Below, in pieces: positions 8,522-16,505 of a DNA stretch of 64,000 nt; the stretch's first letter is position 1; each line of letters starts with the position of its first letter. Source of the DNA: a halophilic archaeon (lineage in GTDB: Archaea; Halobacteriota; Halobacteria; Halobacteriales; Haladaptataceae); the NCBI GenBank assembly GCA_003298465.1, contig QNGA01000003.1, positions 124,001-188,000 of the forward strand. Reading direction: 5' to 3'. The translations under genes and the position numbers were made by a program. Under the pieces are notes generated by a model. It was not told the origin of the DNA. It ran no database searches and saw only the letters and a program-made list of their open reading frames with translations.

Positions 8522-9172
8522 CTACTCCGTCGTGGCGGACGCCGTCGCCGTCCCGGACTCCGACGACGTCCCCGACTCCGTCGTCGCTGACTCCGTTTTC
8601 GTGCCGGACTCCGCCGACGTCACGGTCGTCGCGCCGTCGACGCCGCGGTGGACGACGGACACCGACTCCGGAAGCCCGCCGTCGAACGCGAACGTTGCGC
8701 GGTACTCGATAGCGCCGATGCAATCGACGCAGGCGGTCGTTCCGGTCGTCTGCCGCACCTCCGTCTCGACCCGGACCGTGAACTCGCCGGTCTCCGGGTC
8801 GAGTTTCGTCCCGGCGAGCCGGGCGACGTGACAGGGGTCGCTCGCGATTATCGTTCCGTCGACGACCACGGTGTCCGCCGACCGCCGGAACCGGACCGAC
8901 GCCCGGCCCTCGGTGTCTCCACAGCCCGCGTCGACCAGTTCGAGCGAGCGGTCCGTCAGTTCGAGGGCGTCCTCGTCGGGAGTCCCCGACGTTCCACCGG
9001 CGTCCCCGTCGGTAGTTCCCGACGTTCCCCCGCCGGTTCCGGGGTCGGTCGTATCTGTGCCTCCGTCCGGGTCGCTGCCAGCCGGCGCGCTACGGTAGCG
9101 GTCGAGACAGCCCCCGAGCAGACCGACGCTTGCCGCCGCACCGGCTCGTTTCAGTACTTCTCGTCGCCGCAT
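8522..9172 (-). CDS. predicted Tat-exported lipoprotein, unknown function
   Basis: 216 residues. The start MRRREVLKRAG is a twin-arginine signal and the LLGGC lipobox puts the lipidated Cys at residue 22, which is the usual haloarchaeal Tat lipoprotein layout. A Gly/Thr/Asp-rich linker (about residues 25-65) leads to a compact domain (70-185) with two Cys pairs: one around GCGD and DPCH, another in ACVDCIG. The last 30 residues are Ser/Thr/Glu repeats. The ATG at 9172 is chosen because it begins the Tat signal directly. Function is not recognised. Confidence 0.8.
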   Translation of the reverse strand: MRRREVLKRAGAAASVGLLGGCLDRYRSAPAGSDPDGGTDTTDPGTGGGTSGTTDGDAGGTSGTPDEDALELTDRSLELVDAGCGDTEGRASVRFRRSADTVVVDGTIIASDPCHVARLAGTKLDPETGEFTVRVETEVRQTTGTTACVDCIGAIEYRATFAFDGGLPESVSVVHRGVDGATTVTSAESGTKTESATTESGTSSESGTATASATTE

Positions 9173-9264
9173 ACGTGGCGAGACGGCGGGTTTTCCCATA
9201 ACCCTCGCGGTAGCGAAAGTAGCGATTTGAGTTACCCACACACGGCGCAGCCACATCGCAAGCC

Positions 9265-9270
9265 CTATAA
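9265..9270 (+). promoter_or_regulatory. TATA element of tRNA-Arg
   Basis: CTATAA is centred about 28 bases before the first base of the tRNA, the standard archaeal distance. Confidence 0.55.
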
Positions 9271-9295
9271 CCAGAACCGCCATACGTGGAGATGA

Positions 9296-9368
9296 GTCCT
9301 GATAGGGTAGTGGACTATCCTCTTGGCTTGCGGAGCCAGGGACCGGAGTTCAAATCTCCGTCAGGACG
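9296..9368 (+). tRNA. tRNA-Arg (anticodon GCG)
   Basis: The acceptor stem pairs GTCCTGA (9296-9302) with TCAGGAC (9361-9367), with discriminator G at 9368. The T arm is CGGAG-TTCAAAT-CTCCG (9344-9360). The D stem pairs GGGT with ATCC. The anticodon stem closes on the loop TTGCGGA, giving GCG, which reads the CGC and CGT codons common in this GC-rich genome. CCA is not encoded. No intron is present. Confidence 0.92.
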
Positions 9369-9663
9369 TTTCTGCCGAAACAAGCCGACCAGCAGCGTCG
9401 CTTCTCTCCCTCGCCTCTCGACCGGCCCGCCGGACCGGTCGGACCTCGCGTAACGTACGACCATGACAGATTCGCCGGTAGTATCAGATACCGGACTCCA
9501 CCTCGGAGGCGTCCTCGCCGTCGACCGCGCACGGAACGCCATCGCCTATTTTCCTTCGCCACGCCGTGAAACTGCCTTCGACGGGGCTTCGGCGACGAGC
9601 GGAGTCGTCGCCGCCGTCGGTCTGTCACGGTGTGGCAAGTCAAACCTGTCTTCGACCGTAGGG
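9369..9663. other. non-coding stretch downstream of tRNA-Arg
   Basis: About 300 bases without a convincing gene. tRNA 3' ends are common integration sites, but I see no integrase fragment and no second copy of the tRNA end in the following sequence. Open frames across it have no family resemblance. Confidence 0.5.
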
Positions 9664-9670
9664 CTTTTAC
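9664..9670 (+). promoter_or_regulatory. TATA element before the 24-residue ORF
   Basis: CTTTTAC in the context GTAGGGCTTTTACGC is 26-32 bases before the ATG at 9696, the classic spacing for a leaderless haloarchaeal transcript. Confidence 0.55.
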
Positions 9671-9695
9671 GCACCGCGGGAATATTAACTCGTGT

Positions 9696-9770
9696 ATGAG
9701 TAAAATCGCCAACTACCGACTGTTCGCACAGGACTTCAAGAAGTGGGCCGCCAAGAAGCTTCGCGCCTGA
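9696..9770 (+). CDS. possible 24-residue microprotein
   Basis: A very short frame, ATG to TGA, encoding MSKIANYRLFAQ followed by DFKKWAAKKLRA. It is basic and amphipathic (Lys and Arg spaced with Phe, Trp and Leu), the reverse of the acidic proteins normal here. A strong TATA element lies exactly where a leaderless start would need it, and the frame sits alone between the tRNA-Arg spacer and the DUF309 gene. It could be a membrane-binding or nucleic-acid-binding peptide, or the leader of a longer transcript. Chance cannot be excluded from one sequence. Confidence 0.45.
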   Translation: MSKIANYRLFAQDFKKWAAKKLRA

Positions 9771-9877
9771 TTCGCTCGTTCTTTCGTCCGTTCGTCAGAT
9801 AGCCGCTGGCGTCGGCCGACGGCGGTCGTCGCCGTCGCTCCCCAAGGGGTTTCTCGCCGCGGCGCGTACGACTTCGC

Positions 9878-10495
9878 ATGGAGGCACACCTCCGGGCCGG
9901 CATCGCCATCTTCAACGCGGGCGAGTACCACACCGCCCACGACGCCTGGGAGGACCGCTGGCTCGACCTCGACCGCGGAACCGACGACGAGCGATTTCTC
10001 CACGGCCTCATCCAGTTCACCGCCGCCGTCCACCACGCCTACGGCGACAACTGGGCTGGCGTCCACGGTCTCGCCGAGAGCGGCGCGGCGTACCTCGCCG
10101 ACCTGCCGCCGGACCACCGGGGCGTGAACGTCGGCATGGTGCGAGCGTACCTCCGCGCCGTCGCCGCCGACCCGGAGCACGTCGAGCGCGTCCGTCCGCC
10201 CGCGCTGACCCACGGGGGAGTGACCGTCATGCCCGAGGACCTGGAGTTCCCGGCGGCCGGCGTGGCGGCCGAGGTGCTCGCAGAGGAGTACGCCTACGAC
10301 GAGACCGTCGTCGAGCGCGCCCGGGAGTTCGGCCGCGCCGACCTGGAGGAGGGCCGGGCGACGAGTCCGTTCGTCACGCTCGTCATGGACTTCGCGCGCG
10401 ACGAGGCCAACCGCGGCATCGTCTTCCAGCGCCTCCGCGACCACGTCGGCAAGCGCGAGCATCGCGAGCGCGACGTCGAGGGCCTGTTCGAGTGA
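9878..10495 (+). CDS. DUF309-family protein
   Basis: 205 residues. The N-terminal domain carries the family signature: GIAIFNAGEYHTAHDAWED, with the conserved His and Glu-Asp, then DERFLHGLIQFTAAVHHAYGDN. This helical DUF309 domain is found in bacteria, archaea and plants and its reaction is unknown; the conserved His and acidic residues suggest a binding or hydrolytic site. The second half (residues 80-200) is specific to haloarchaea. It appears monocistronic. Confidence 0.85.
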   Translation: MEAHLRAGIAIFNAGEYHTAHDAWEDRWLDLDRGTDDERFLHGLIQFTAAVHHAYGDNWAGVHGLAESGAAYLADLPPDHRGVNVGMVRAYLRAVAADPEHVERVRPPALTHGGVTVMPEDLEFPAAGVAAEVLAEEYAYDETVVERAREFGRADLEEGRATSPFVTLVMDFARDEANRGIVFQRLRDHVGKREHRERDVEGLFE

Positions 10496-10617
10496 CGCCG
10501 ACCTCCGGCGTTCTTCTCTCCCGTAATTCGAGGAACTGTTATGGCCGGTACGTGGTGCGTATCTCTCGTCGAGCTTCTCCACTCAATTTATGTAACTCGA
10601 CCGGTTGACTGTCCCCA

Positions 10618-11793
10618 ATGAGCGACCAGGAACGGCCAGGCAGTTCACCTGCGGACACCTCAACGACGGAGGCCCATCGACTCCGGTCGCGCGAGCGCGC
10701 CATGCGCCGCGCCTACAAAATCATCGCAGACTCCGACCGGTCGTTCTCCCAGCAGATCGAGGAACTCCTGCAGGTCGTTCGTGAGGCGATTGGAACCGAC
10801 TACGCGACGGTTTCCCGTGTTCACCAAGACGCCGACCAGTACATCTTCGAGACGGTCGACGTGCCGGACGATGTCGACCTCCAGTCGGGGTTCACCGTGC
10901 CGCTTGCGGAATTACCGAACTGCGCACACGTCGTCGAAACCGAACAGACCCTCGTCCTGGAGGACGTCGAGGCGGAGGCCCCGGAGTTAGCGGACCCGAC
11001 GTGGGGTATCTCTTGTTACCTCGGTGCACCAGTGACCGTGGACGGCGATATCTATGGGACGTTCTGTTTCTACGGTATGGAGCCACGGAGCGAGGAGTTT
11101 TCCGACTGGGACGTGACGTTCGTCGAGCTACTCAGCAACTGGGTGAGTTCCGAACTCGACCGCCAGCGCCAGAACGACCGGCTCGAATCGTTCGCCAGCT
11201 TGCTCGCCCACGAACTCCGCAATCCCCTCACGATTGGCCAGATGTACTGCAACGAACTGCCGGCGGAGACGGCCCCAGACGCGGTCGACTACATTACGGA
11301 ATCGTTCGACCGCATCGAAGAGCTAATCGACATCTTGCTCGTCATCGCGCGCAGGACGGACGTGAACATCGACCGGGAGGCAGTCGAGTTGGCCGACGCC
11401 GCCACCGAGGCGTGGGATACTGTGGTCACCGACGAGGCGGACCTCGTGGTCGAAACCGACCGGGTCATCGAGGCCGACCCGGTCCACGTCCAGCATTTCC
11501 TCGATAATCTGTTCTCGAACGCCGTGGAACACGGTAGCTCTGACGTAACCATCCACGTCGGCGACCTTCCCACGGGATTCTACGTCGCGGACGACGGGTC
11601 TGGCATCTCCGAAGAGAAGCGCGGACAGGTGTTCCAGGCGGGCTACACCACCGAGGCGAACGGCACCGGCCTGGGACTCACGTTCGTGGCCGAACTGGCC
11701 AACACCTACGAGTGGGACTGGCGTCTCGTAGAGAGCGACGATGGCGGGGCACGCTTCGAGTTCGAGGGCGTACAGTGCGTGAGTGAGGCGTGA
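10618..11793 (+). CDS. soluble GAF-domain sensor histidine kinase
   Basis: 391 residues with no membrane segment. A GAF-like sensory domain covers about residues 40-180 (CYLGAPVTVDGDIYGTFCFYG). The kinase core follows: H box ASLLAHELRNPLT with phospho-acceptor His198, N box DNLFSNAVEHG, G1 DDGSGI and G2 GTGLGL. It should autophosphorylate in response to a cytoplasmic signal or small ligand. No receiver-domain gene is nearby, so the partner is unknown. A TATA element TTTATG lies 26-31 bases before the ATG. The gene is somewhat less GC-rich than its neighbours, which may point to later arrival. Confidence 0.92.
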   Translation: MSDQERPGSSPADTSTTEAHRLRSRERAMRRAYKIIADSDRSFSQQIEELLQVVREAIGTDYATVSRVHQDADQYIFETVDVPDDVDLQSGFTVPLAELPNCAHVVETEQTLVLEDVEAEAPELADPTWGISCYLGAPVTVDGDIYGTFCFYGMEPRSEEFSDWDVTFVELLSNWVSSELDRQRQNDRLESFASLLAHELRNPLTIGQMYCNELPAETAPDAVDYITESFDRIEELIDILLVIARRTDVNIDREAVELADAATEAWDTVVTDEADLVVETDRVIEADPVHVQHFLDNLFSNAVEHGSSDVTIHVGDLPTGFYVADDGSGISEEKRGQVFQAGYTTEANGTGLGLTFVAELANTYEWDWRLVESDDGGARFEFEGVQCVSEA

Positions 11794-11905
11794 CTGTCGA
11801 GCAGTAATTGACAGATTACCGCTGACCGAGCGCAAGGGGTGAGTGCGCAGTCTCCTCACGCCAGGGTAAATCACCCTTCGATCTGCGGAGAACGATGCGA
11901 GACGG

Positions 11906-12655
11906 CTACTCGTCGATGTGCTCGGCGGAGTTATCCTGGGGGTCGTAGCCCAGCACCTCTCGCGCACGGTCGAGGGAGTAGTACTTGCGGTCGTTGTCCG
12001 AGATACCGTAGACGATCTCGTAGTCGTAGTCGGCCTGCAGACAGCGGTCGAACAGGTGCGCGCAGTCCCGGTAGGAGAGCCACATCGCCTGCCCCCGTTC
12101 GTAGTCCTTCGGCGGGTGGCCCTTCGTCAGGTTGCCGATGCGGACCGCGGCGAAGGAGAAGCCGTACTCGTCGTGGTAGTACCGGCCGAGAATCTCGCCG
12201 GTCGCCTTGCTCACCCCGTAGAGGTTGCTGGGGCGCGGGAGTTCGCTGCCGTCGAGACGGAACTCGTCGTGAGGGCGGTAGAGGTCCGGCGTGCGCTCGT
12301 CGGTCTCGTAGGAGCCGACGGCGTGGTTCGAGGAGGCGAAGACGACCTTCTCGACGCCGACGTCGGCGGCGACTTCGAGGAGCGTCCGCGTCCCGTCGAT
12401 GTTGTTCTGGAGGACGCTGTTCCACGGCGCTTCCGGTCGCGGGTCGCCCGCGAGGTGGACGATGGCGCCGACGTCCTCGGCCGCCTCGCGGACGGCGGCC
12501 TCGTCGTTGATGTCGGCGACGTAGAACTCGTGCGGCCGCTCCTCCGCCGGCGGTTCGCGGTCCAGCAGCCGCCAGTCGTACGACTCCGAGAGGTCGGAGA
12601 GTATCGCCGATCCGACGCGGCCCTCTGAACCCGTGAGCAGGACGGGGTCGTCCAT
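11906..12655 (-). CDS. azf: NAD-dependent glucose-6-phosphate dehydrogenase (Azf type)
   Basis: 249 residues, extended SDR fold: LLTGSEGRVGSAI for the dinucleotide, VVHLAGDPRPEAPW-like segment, and the Tyr-x3-Lys catalytic pair in NLYGVSKATGE. The sequence closely resembles, from memory, the experimentally named archaeal zwischenferment of Haloferax, especially IGNLTKGHPP, ERGQAMWLSYRDCAH and the tail YDPQDNSAE. That enzyme oxidises glucose 6-phosphate with NAD in a haloarchaeal pentose pathway. A general UDP-sugar epimerase is the alternative. A TATA-like CTTATC lies upstream. Confidence 0.8.
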   Translation of the reverse strand: MDDPVLLTGSEGRVGSAILSDLSESYDWRLLDREPPAEERPHEFYVADINDEAAVREAAEDVGAIVHLAGDPRPEAPWNSVLQNNIDGTRTLLEVAADVGVEKVVFASSNHAVGSYETDERTPDLYRPHDEFRLDGSELPRPSNLYGVSKATGEILGRYYHDEYGFSFAAVRIGNLTKGHPPKDYERGQAMWLSYRDCAHLFDRCLQADYDYEIVYGISDNDRKYYSLDRAREVLGYDPQDNSAEHIDE

Positions 12656-12705
12656 TCAGGTGAAGGAAGGCAAACGACTGATAAGAAGGACACGGTTTCG
12701 GCGGG

Positions 12706-12951
12706 TCAGGAGAGCTTCGGTTCGAGGACCTTGTCGTACGCGAGGTTCGCGCCCGCGACGAGCGCGACGGTGCCCATGAACGCGAACCACACCGCCATCG
12801 TCAGGTTACCGGACGTGGCGTTCAGGAAGCTGTCGTACTCCGCTATCAGTCCGACGCCGGTCAACAGAAGCGACCCGGCGGCGTACAGCAGGACCGTTCC
12901 GACTTCGAGCAGCGATTCGTACACGTCTCCCGGTCGGCGCTGCCGACGCAA
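12706..12951 (-). CDS. small two-helix membrane protein
   Basis: Up to 81 residues with two hydrophobic segments: GTVLLYAAGSLLLTGVGLIA and NLTMAVWFAFMGTVALVAG. The start is uncertain: a TTG at 12951, or a GTG at 12924 that gives the tidier beginning MYESLLEVG. No family recognised. It sits between azf and another small membrane protein transcribed the other way. Confidence 0.6.
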   Translation of the reverse strand: MRRQRRPGDVYESLLEVGTVLLYAAGSLLLTGVGLIAEYDSFLNATSGNLTMAVWFAFMGTVALVAGANLAYDKVLEPKLS

Positions 12952-13021
12952 GTAGCTTTCGTCGGACGGCGACTCGTCCGAACCCTCAACCGTTTCGTCC
13001 GTTCGCGTTCACGAATCGTCC

Positions 13022-13249
13022 ATGGGTCGCTACGGAGACATCGACTATCCGACGTTCGCGAAGTACGGGTTCCTGCTCGGCCTGTCGTCGCTCGTAATCG
13101 GCGCGCTCGGCGAAATCGTCGGGACGTCCCTCTACGGTACGCTGCCCGGCTGGGAGACGATGCTGTTCACCGACATGGAAGCGATCGGCATCCCGGTGAT
13201 GCTCTTCTCGCCGTTCGTGTTCGGCGTCCTGCTCCCGTTGACGGAGTGA
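13022..13249 (+). CDS. small two-helix membrane protein
   Basis: 75 residues starting at ATG. A short polar start (MGRYGDIDYPTFAKYG) leads into a first membrane helix (FLLGLSSLVIGALGEIVG) and a second near the C-terminus (IPVMLFSPFVFGVLLPL). It has the look of a conserved haloarchaeal orphan. It is convergent with aIF2-beta and divergent from the other small membrane protein. Confidence 0.65.
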   Translation: MGRYGDIDYPTFAKYGFLLGLSSLVIGALGEIVGTSLYGTLPGWETMLFTDMEAIGIPVMLFSPFVFGVLLPLTE

Positions 13250-13265
13250 CCGGTTTAGCGGGTTC

Positions 13266-13874
13266 TCACACCCGGCGGGCGAACGCGAGGTCGCCGTTCA
13301 CGCTCTCGATGTAGGCGGTCACGGTCTCGCCCTCGCGCGCGCCGGAGACGAAGATGGTGTACTTGCCGCGCTCGGCGACGCCGTCGCCCTTCCGGCCCGT
13401 GCCGGTGATTTCGACCTCGTAGGTGTCGCCCTCCTCCACCGACTCGCGCTGGCGGTGCTGCTGGGCGTTGCTCCGCTTGGTTACGGGGCGGAACGCACCG
13501 CAGGCGTCACAGCGCAGCATCAGGTTGCGGTTCTCGCGCACGAGGCGGGTGTCCGGCAGGCCACACTCCGAACAGAGGACGAACTCGTCGACGTAGGCGT
13601 CGAGCGCCGCGTCGAAGTCCCGCGTCGAGAAGCTCCCGCTGTAGCGTGCGCGGCCCTCGTCGAGCGTCCCGCTGGTCCCCAGCTGGCGCTGGAGTGCGCT
13701 GTGGACGTGCTCGGGGTCTCGCGAGAGGGTGTCCGCGATGTCGTCGAGGTTGGTCAGTCGCGTGAACGACCCGTCCTTCTGGACGGTCGCGGTCGGGTAG
13801 GAGAATCGTTCGTCGTCGGCGTCGAGTTCGGGGACGGCGTCGAGGCCGCGGTCGAGAGCTGTGTCGTAATCCAT
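13266..13874 (-). CDS. translation initiation factor aIF2 subunit beta with TRAM tail
   Basis: 202 residues. The N-terminal domain contains GSFTRLTNLDDIADTLSR, as in aIF2-beta/aIF5. The C4 zinc ribbon is CSECGLPDTRL to CDACGAFRP. The last 60 residues form a TRAM domain (YEVEITGTGRKGDGVAERGKY in part), a common haloarchaeal extension that may bind RNA. It is a subunit of the aIF2 complex that delivers initiator tRNA. The ATG at 13874 fits the usual start MDYDTALDRG; longer frames upstream run into the divergent promoter. Confidence 0.92.
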   Translation of the reverse strand: MDYDTALDRGLDAVPELDADDERFSYPTATVQKDGSFTRLTNLDDIADTLSRDPEHVHSALQRQLGTSGTLDEGRARYSGSFSTRDFDAALDAYVDEFVLCSECGLPDTRLVRENRNLMLRCDACGAFRPVTKRSNAQQHRQRESVEEGDTYEVEITGTGRKGDGVAERGKYTIFVSGAREGETVTAYIESVNGDLAFARRV

Positions 13875-14032
13875 ATCCCTGTAACGGTCCCTGCACTGAA
13901 AGGCCTTCCTCTCTCGTACGGCGTTTCGCCGCGCTGGCCGGTAGTACGGTCCGTCCAGACCGCATCGTGGCGAGGCCAACCCGGAAGTCGGGCGACGCGA
14001 GATTCCCGGGGTCGGGCGACCGGAGAGGCGTC

Positions 14033-14040
14033 GCATACAA
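14033..14040 (+). promoter_or_regulatory. TATA element of the creatininase-family gene
   Basis: GCATACAA lies 26-33 bases before the ATG at 14066. This makes 14066 a better start than the in-frame ATG at 14045. Confidence 0.45.
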
Positions 14041-14065
14041 GGCGATGCCGCCACTTCCGACGCGT

Positions 14066-14803
14066 ATGCACCTCTCGGACGCGACGTGGACGGACGCCGA
14101 CGACGCGGACACCGACCTGGCGCTGCTGCCGGTCGGGAGCACGGAACAGCACGGTCCGCACGCACCGCTCTCGACCGATTCGCTGAACGCCGAGGCGGTG
14201 GCGGACGCCGGTGCGGAGCGGTACGACGGCGAGGTGGTCGTCGCGCCGCCCGTGACGGTCGGCGTGAGCGAGGAACACCGCCAGTTCGCGGGGACGCTGT
14301 GGGTGAGCGAGGACACCTTCCGGCGGTACGTCCGGGAGACGGTGGACAGCCTCGCCCACCACGACTGGGACCGTGTGGTGCTCGTCAACGGCCACGGCGG
14401 CAACGTGGCGGCGCTGCGCGAGGTGGCGGGAACCGTCACGCGCCACGACGACGCCTACGCCGTCCCGTTCACCTGGTTCGAGGCGGTCGGCGACCACAGC
14501 AGCGACATGGGTCACGCCGGTCCGCTCGAAACCGCGCTGTTGCGCCACGTCCATCCGGACCTCGTTCGCGAGGACAGGGTCGAGGCGGCGCGCGAGGGCG
14601 CGAGCGACGGCTGGGGCGAGTGGGTCTCGTACGCCAACCTGGCCTACGACAGCGCGGAGTTCACGGAGAACGGCGTCGTCGGCGACCCGGCGGCGGGCGA
14701 CGACGCGCGCGGCGAAGAACTGCTGGAACTGGCCGGCGAGTCGCTGGCGAAGCTACTCGACGCGGTCGAATCGCGGGAGGTCGGCCGACCCGACCACCGG
14801 TAG
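14066..14803 (+). CDS. creatininase-family metal-dependent amidohydrolase
   Basis: 245 residues. The metal-binding pattern is complete: LPVGSTEQHGPHAPLSTD (Glu27, His29, Asp38), VNGHGGN at 107-113, and MGHAGPLETA with His150 and Glu155. Family members hydrolyse cyclic or formyl amides. In archaea one branch (ArfB) removes the formyl group in riboflavin and F420 precursor synthesis, which would fit the F420 genes here; creatininase proper is less likely. The assignment within the family is inference. It is convergent with the next gene, with no gap. Confidence 0.85.
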   Translation: MHLSDATWTDADDADTDLALLPVGSTEQHGPHAPLSTDSLNAEAVADAGAERYDGEVVVAPPVTVGVSEEHRQFAGTLWVSEDTFRRYVRETVDSLAHHDWDRVVLVNGHGGNVAALREVAGTVTRHDDAYAVPFTWFEAVGDHSSDMGHAGPLETALLRHVHPDLVREDRVEAAREGASDGWGEWVSYANLAYDSAEFTENGVVGDPAAGDDARGEELLELAGESLAKLLDAVESREVGRPDHR

Positions 14804-15289
14804 CTACTCCTCGTCTTCCTCCGCCTCGGCGGCGTCGGTCGCCGTCTCGCTCTCCTCGTCGTCCCCGGTCTCGTCCGTCCCGTCCGCCGTCTCCTCGGCC
14901 TCGGCGTCGAGGTCCTCCAGCGCGCTCTTCAGGCTCGGCACCGTGCTCGCCAGTTCGCCGACCTGCTCGCGGGCGGACTCGACGTCCTCGACGGCCCCGT
15001 CGAGCGTCTCGATTTCGGCTTCCAGGTCGTCGGCGTCCTCGAAGGCGTCGGCGCGCTCGCCCATCGCGTACCACTTCTTCGCGTCCCGGAGGTGGTCGGC
15101 GGCGTCGCCGGCGTCCAGCGCCGACCGGAGGGCGTTGAGCGTGCCGAGCGTGTTGTCGGCGTTCACCTCCCAGATGGCGTCGGCGTCCGGGAGTTCCTCG
15201 CGGGCCGCCGCGAGGTGCCTCTCGACGTCCTCGCGGACCTCGCTGGCCGCTTCGCCGAACAGTTCGTCGTCGAACGTTGATTGACTCAT
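14804..15289 (-). CDS. DUF5790-like acidic protein
   Basis: 161 residues. The N-terminal 110 residues are helical with the pattern FDDELFGEAASEVREDVE, DADAIWEVNADNTLGTLNALRSAL and HLRDAKKWYAMGERADAF, which resembles the haloarchaeal family I recall as DUF5790. The tail is almost entirely Glu, Asp, Thr and Ala. Function unknown. The ATG at 15289 (MSQSTFDD) is preferred to the one three codons earlier; a clean TTTAAA element sits 25-30 bases upstream. Confidence 0.75.
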   Translation of the reverse strand: MSQSTFDDELFGEAASEVREDVERHLAAAREELPDADAIWEVNADNTLGTLNALRSALDAGDAADHLRDAKKWYAMGERADAFEDADDLEAEIETLDGAVEDVESAREQVGELASTVPSLKSALEDLDAEAEETADGTDETGDDEESETATDAAEAEEDEE

Positions 15290-15313
15290 ACACGTCACTT
15301 GGACGGGACGTAG

Positions 15314-15319
15314 TTTAAA
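15314..15319 (-). promoter_or_regulatory. TATA box of the DUF5790-like gene
   Basis: TTTAAA centred about 28 bases before the ATG at 15289. It is one of the clearest TATA boxes in the window. Confidence 0.6.
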
Positions 15320-15398
15320 GCCAAGCCCGAAACTGAAAGTGTAACTACCCGGGGGCGGGTCGCTACCCGGCGAAAATCCGGGGTCCGGTTCGAACCGG

Positions 15399-15758
15399 TC
15401 ACTCCCGTACCGACTCGACTTCCATCAGGGGGTAGCCGTCCTTCATCGCCATGCTGGCGACGACCTCGACGCCGTCCTGCTCGACGACGACCTCGACCTC
15501 CATGAACCGCCCCGTCAGTTCCGTGTAGCCGTGGTCTATCTCCTCTTCGAGTTTCTCCGTCAGCACGTCCACGGTCACCGACTGACAGAACGGCTGGTTC
15601 TCGATGCTCTCCTCCATCGCGCGTGCGAGACTGGCGGCGCTGTCGGGGCTGACCGGCGTCCCGGCGAACTGGTGGTACAGCGCGCCGAACTTCACGCCCG
15701 CCTCGAAACAGGCCGTCTCGCTCGTCTCCGGGTCGGAGTCGTTCGTGTCGGACGTCAC
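15399..15758 (-). CDS. mptD: archaeal dihydroneopterin aldolase (MptD type)
   Basis: About 119 residues. The segments CFEAGVKFGALYHQFAGTPVS (in part), IENQPFCQSVTVDV and YTELTGRFMEVEVVV match the archaeal MptD family, which cleaves dihydroneopterin to 6-hydroxymethyl-dihydropterin and glycolaldehyde in pterin synthesis (tetrahydromethanopterin or folate). The start is uncertain: GTG at 15758 gives MTSDTNDSD, whereas a TTG at 15785 would add nine residues. Assignment rests on recalled family resemblance. A short inverted repeat lies upstream. Confidence 0.75.
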   Translation of the reverse strand: MTSDTNDSDPETSETACFEAGVKFGALYHQFAGTPVSPDSAASLARAMEESIENQPFCQSVTVDVLTEKLEEEIDHGYTELTGRFMEVEVVVEQDGVEVVASMAMKDGYPLMEVESVRE

Positions 15759-15818
15759 ACTGGAGGACTCGCGGCCCTGGACCAAAGTTCGAGCGATAGC
15801 TGGCGATACCCCGAGAGA

Positions 15819-15832
15819 TTGCGGGAACGCAA
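15819..15832. promoter_or_regulatory. inverted repeat upstream of mptD
   Basis: TTGCG and CGCAA arms around GGAA. It lies about 60 bases before the likely mptD start and could be an operator or part of a leader hairpin. Confidence 0.3.
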
Positions 15833-15980
15833 ACCACTAAGTAACATGGTAATAGTTATCATCATGCCCCCGACGGGGCAGGTTGCACCCGGACCGCGAT
15901 CATACCAATTGCGGTTCACCCTTTTCGGGGCCGCCGAACGTCCGACGGCTCGACCGCCTCCGAGCGCCAGCGGGAGAAGG

Positions 15981-15987
15981 CTTTTTG
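15981..15987 (+). promoter_or_regulatory. TATA element of the first universal stress gene
   Basis: CTTTTTG, 26-32 bases before the ATG at 16013. Confidence 0.5.
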
Positions 15988-16012
15988 TCCGCCTCCGCGC
16001 ACACCCACGCAT

Positions 16013-16468
16013 ATGAGTGAGTCGCCAGTCGATGTGAACACGGTACTCGTTCCGGTGGATGGAAGCGACGAGTCCGTGACCGCCATCGAGTACGGGGTCG
16101 CGGTCGCCGACAAGTACGGGGCCGACGTGCACGCGCTGTACGTGCTCGGCGAGGAAGTGACGCGAGCCATCGAGACCGGCGCGGTCGAGGAAGACGACGT
16201 GGTCGTCGACACCGAGTCGTTCATCGACACCGCCCGCGACATCGCCGAGGACTACGACGTCGCGCTCAGCAACTCCATCGCGTACGGCTTCTCCACGCGG
16301 CGGAAGACCCAGCATCCCGGCAGCGCCGTCCTCGACTCGGCGGATGAACTGGACGCGGACTTCATCGTCATCCCGCGCGAGCCGCTGACCGGCGAACCCG
16401 GCGAAGTACTGGAGAAAACCGCCGAGTACGTCCTGCTGTACGCGAGCCAGCCGGTGCTGTCGGTGTGA
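16013..16468 (+). CDS. universal stress protein A domain, atypical nucleotide site
   Basis: 151 residues. The start NTVLVPVDGSDESVTAIEYG is a standard UspA N-terminus with the conserved Asp. The C-terminal half keeps the fold (DFIVIPREPL, ASQPVLSV) but lacks the G-2x-G-9x-G(S/T) ATP signature. It may therefore belong to the non-ATP-binding group or bind another ligand. Usp proteins form dimers and accompany stress or starvation responses; haloarchaea hold dozens. It is transcribed alone. Confidence 0.85.
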   Translation: MSESPVDVNTVLVPVDGSDESVTAIEYGVAVADKYGADVHALYVLGEEVTRAIETGAVEEDDVVVDTESFIDTARDIAEDYDVALSNSIAYGFSTRRKTQHPGSAVLDSADELDADFIVIPREPLTGEPGEVLEKTAEYVLLYASQPVLSV

Positions 16469-16505
16469 CGGAGTCGTCGAGAGAACAGCGCCGGACGAAA
16501 ACCCG

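Noticed and set aside
9327..9333. Alternative anticodon TGC (Ala) for the tRNA at 9296
   Set aside because: It would shift the anticodon stem out of pairing; GCG gives a 7-base loop with T33 and a good stem.
9369..9695. Possible integrated element or integrase remnant after tRNA-Arg
   Set aside because: No duplicated tRNA end, no integrase-like sequence and no repeat marks.
15868..15878. CCCCG-A-CGGGG inverted repeat in the mptD/usp intergenic region
   Set aside because: Short and GC-only, expected by chance in this base composition.
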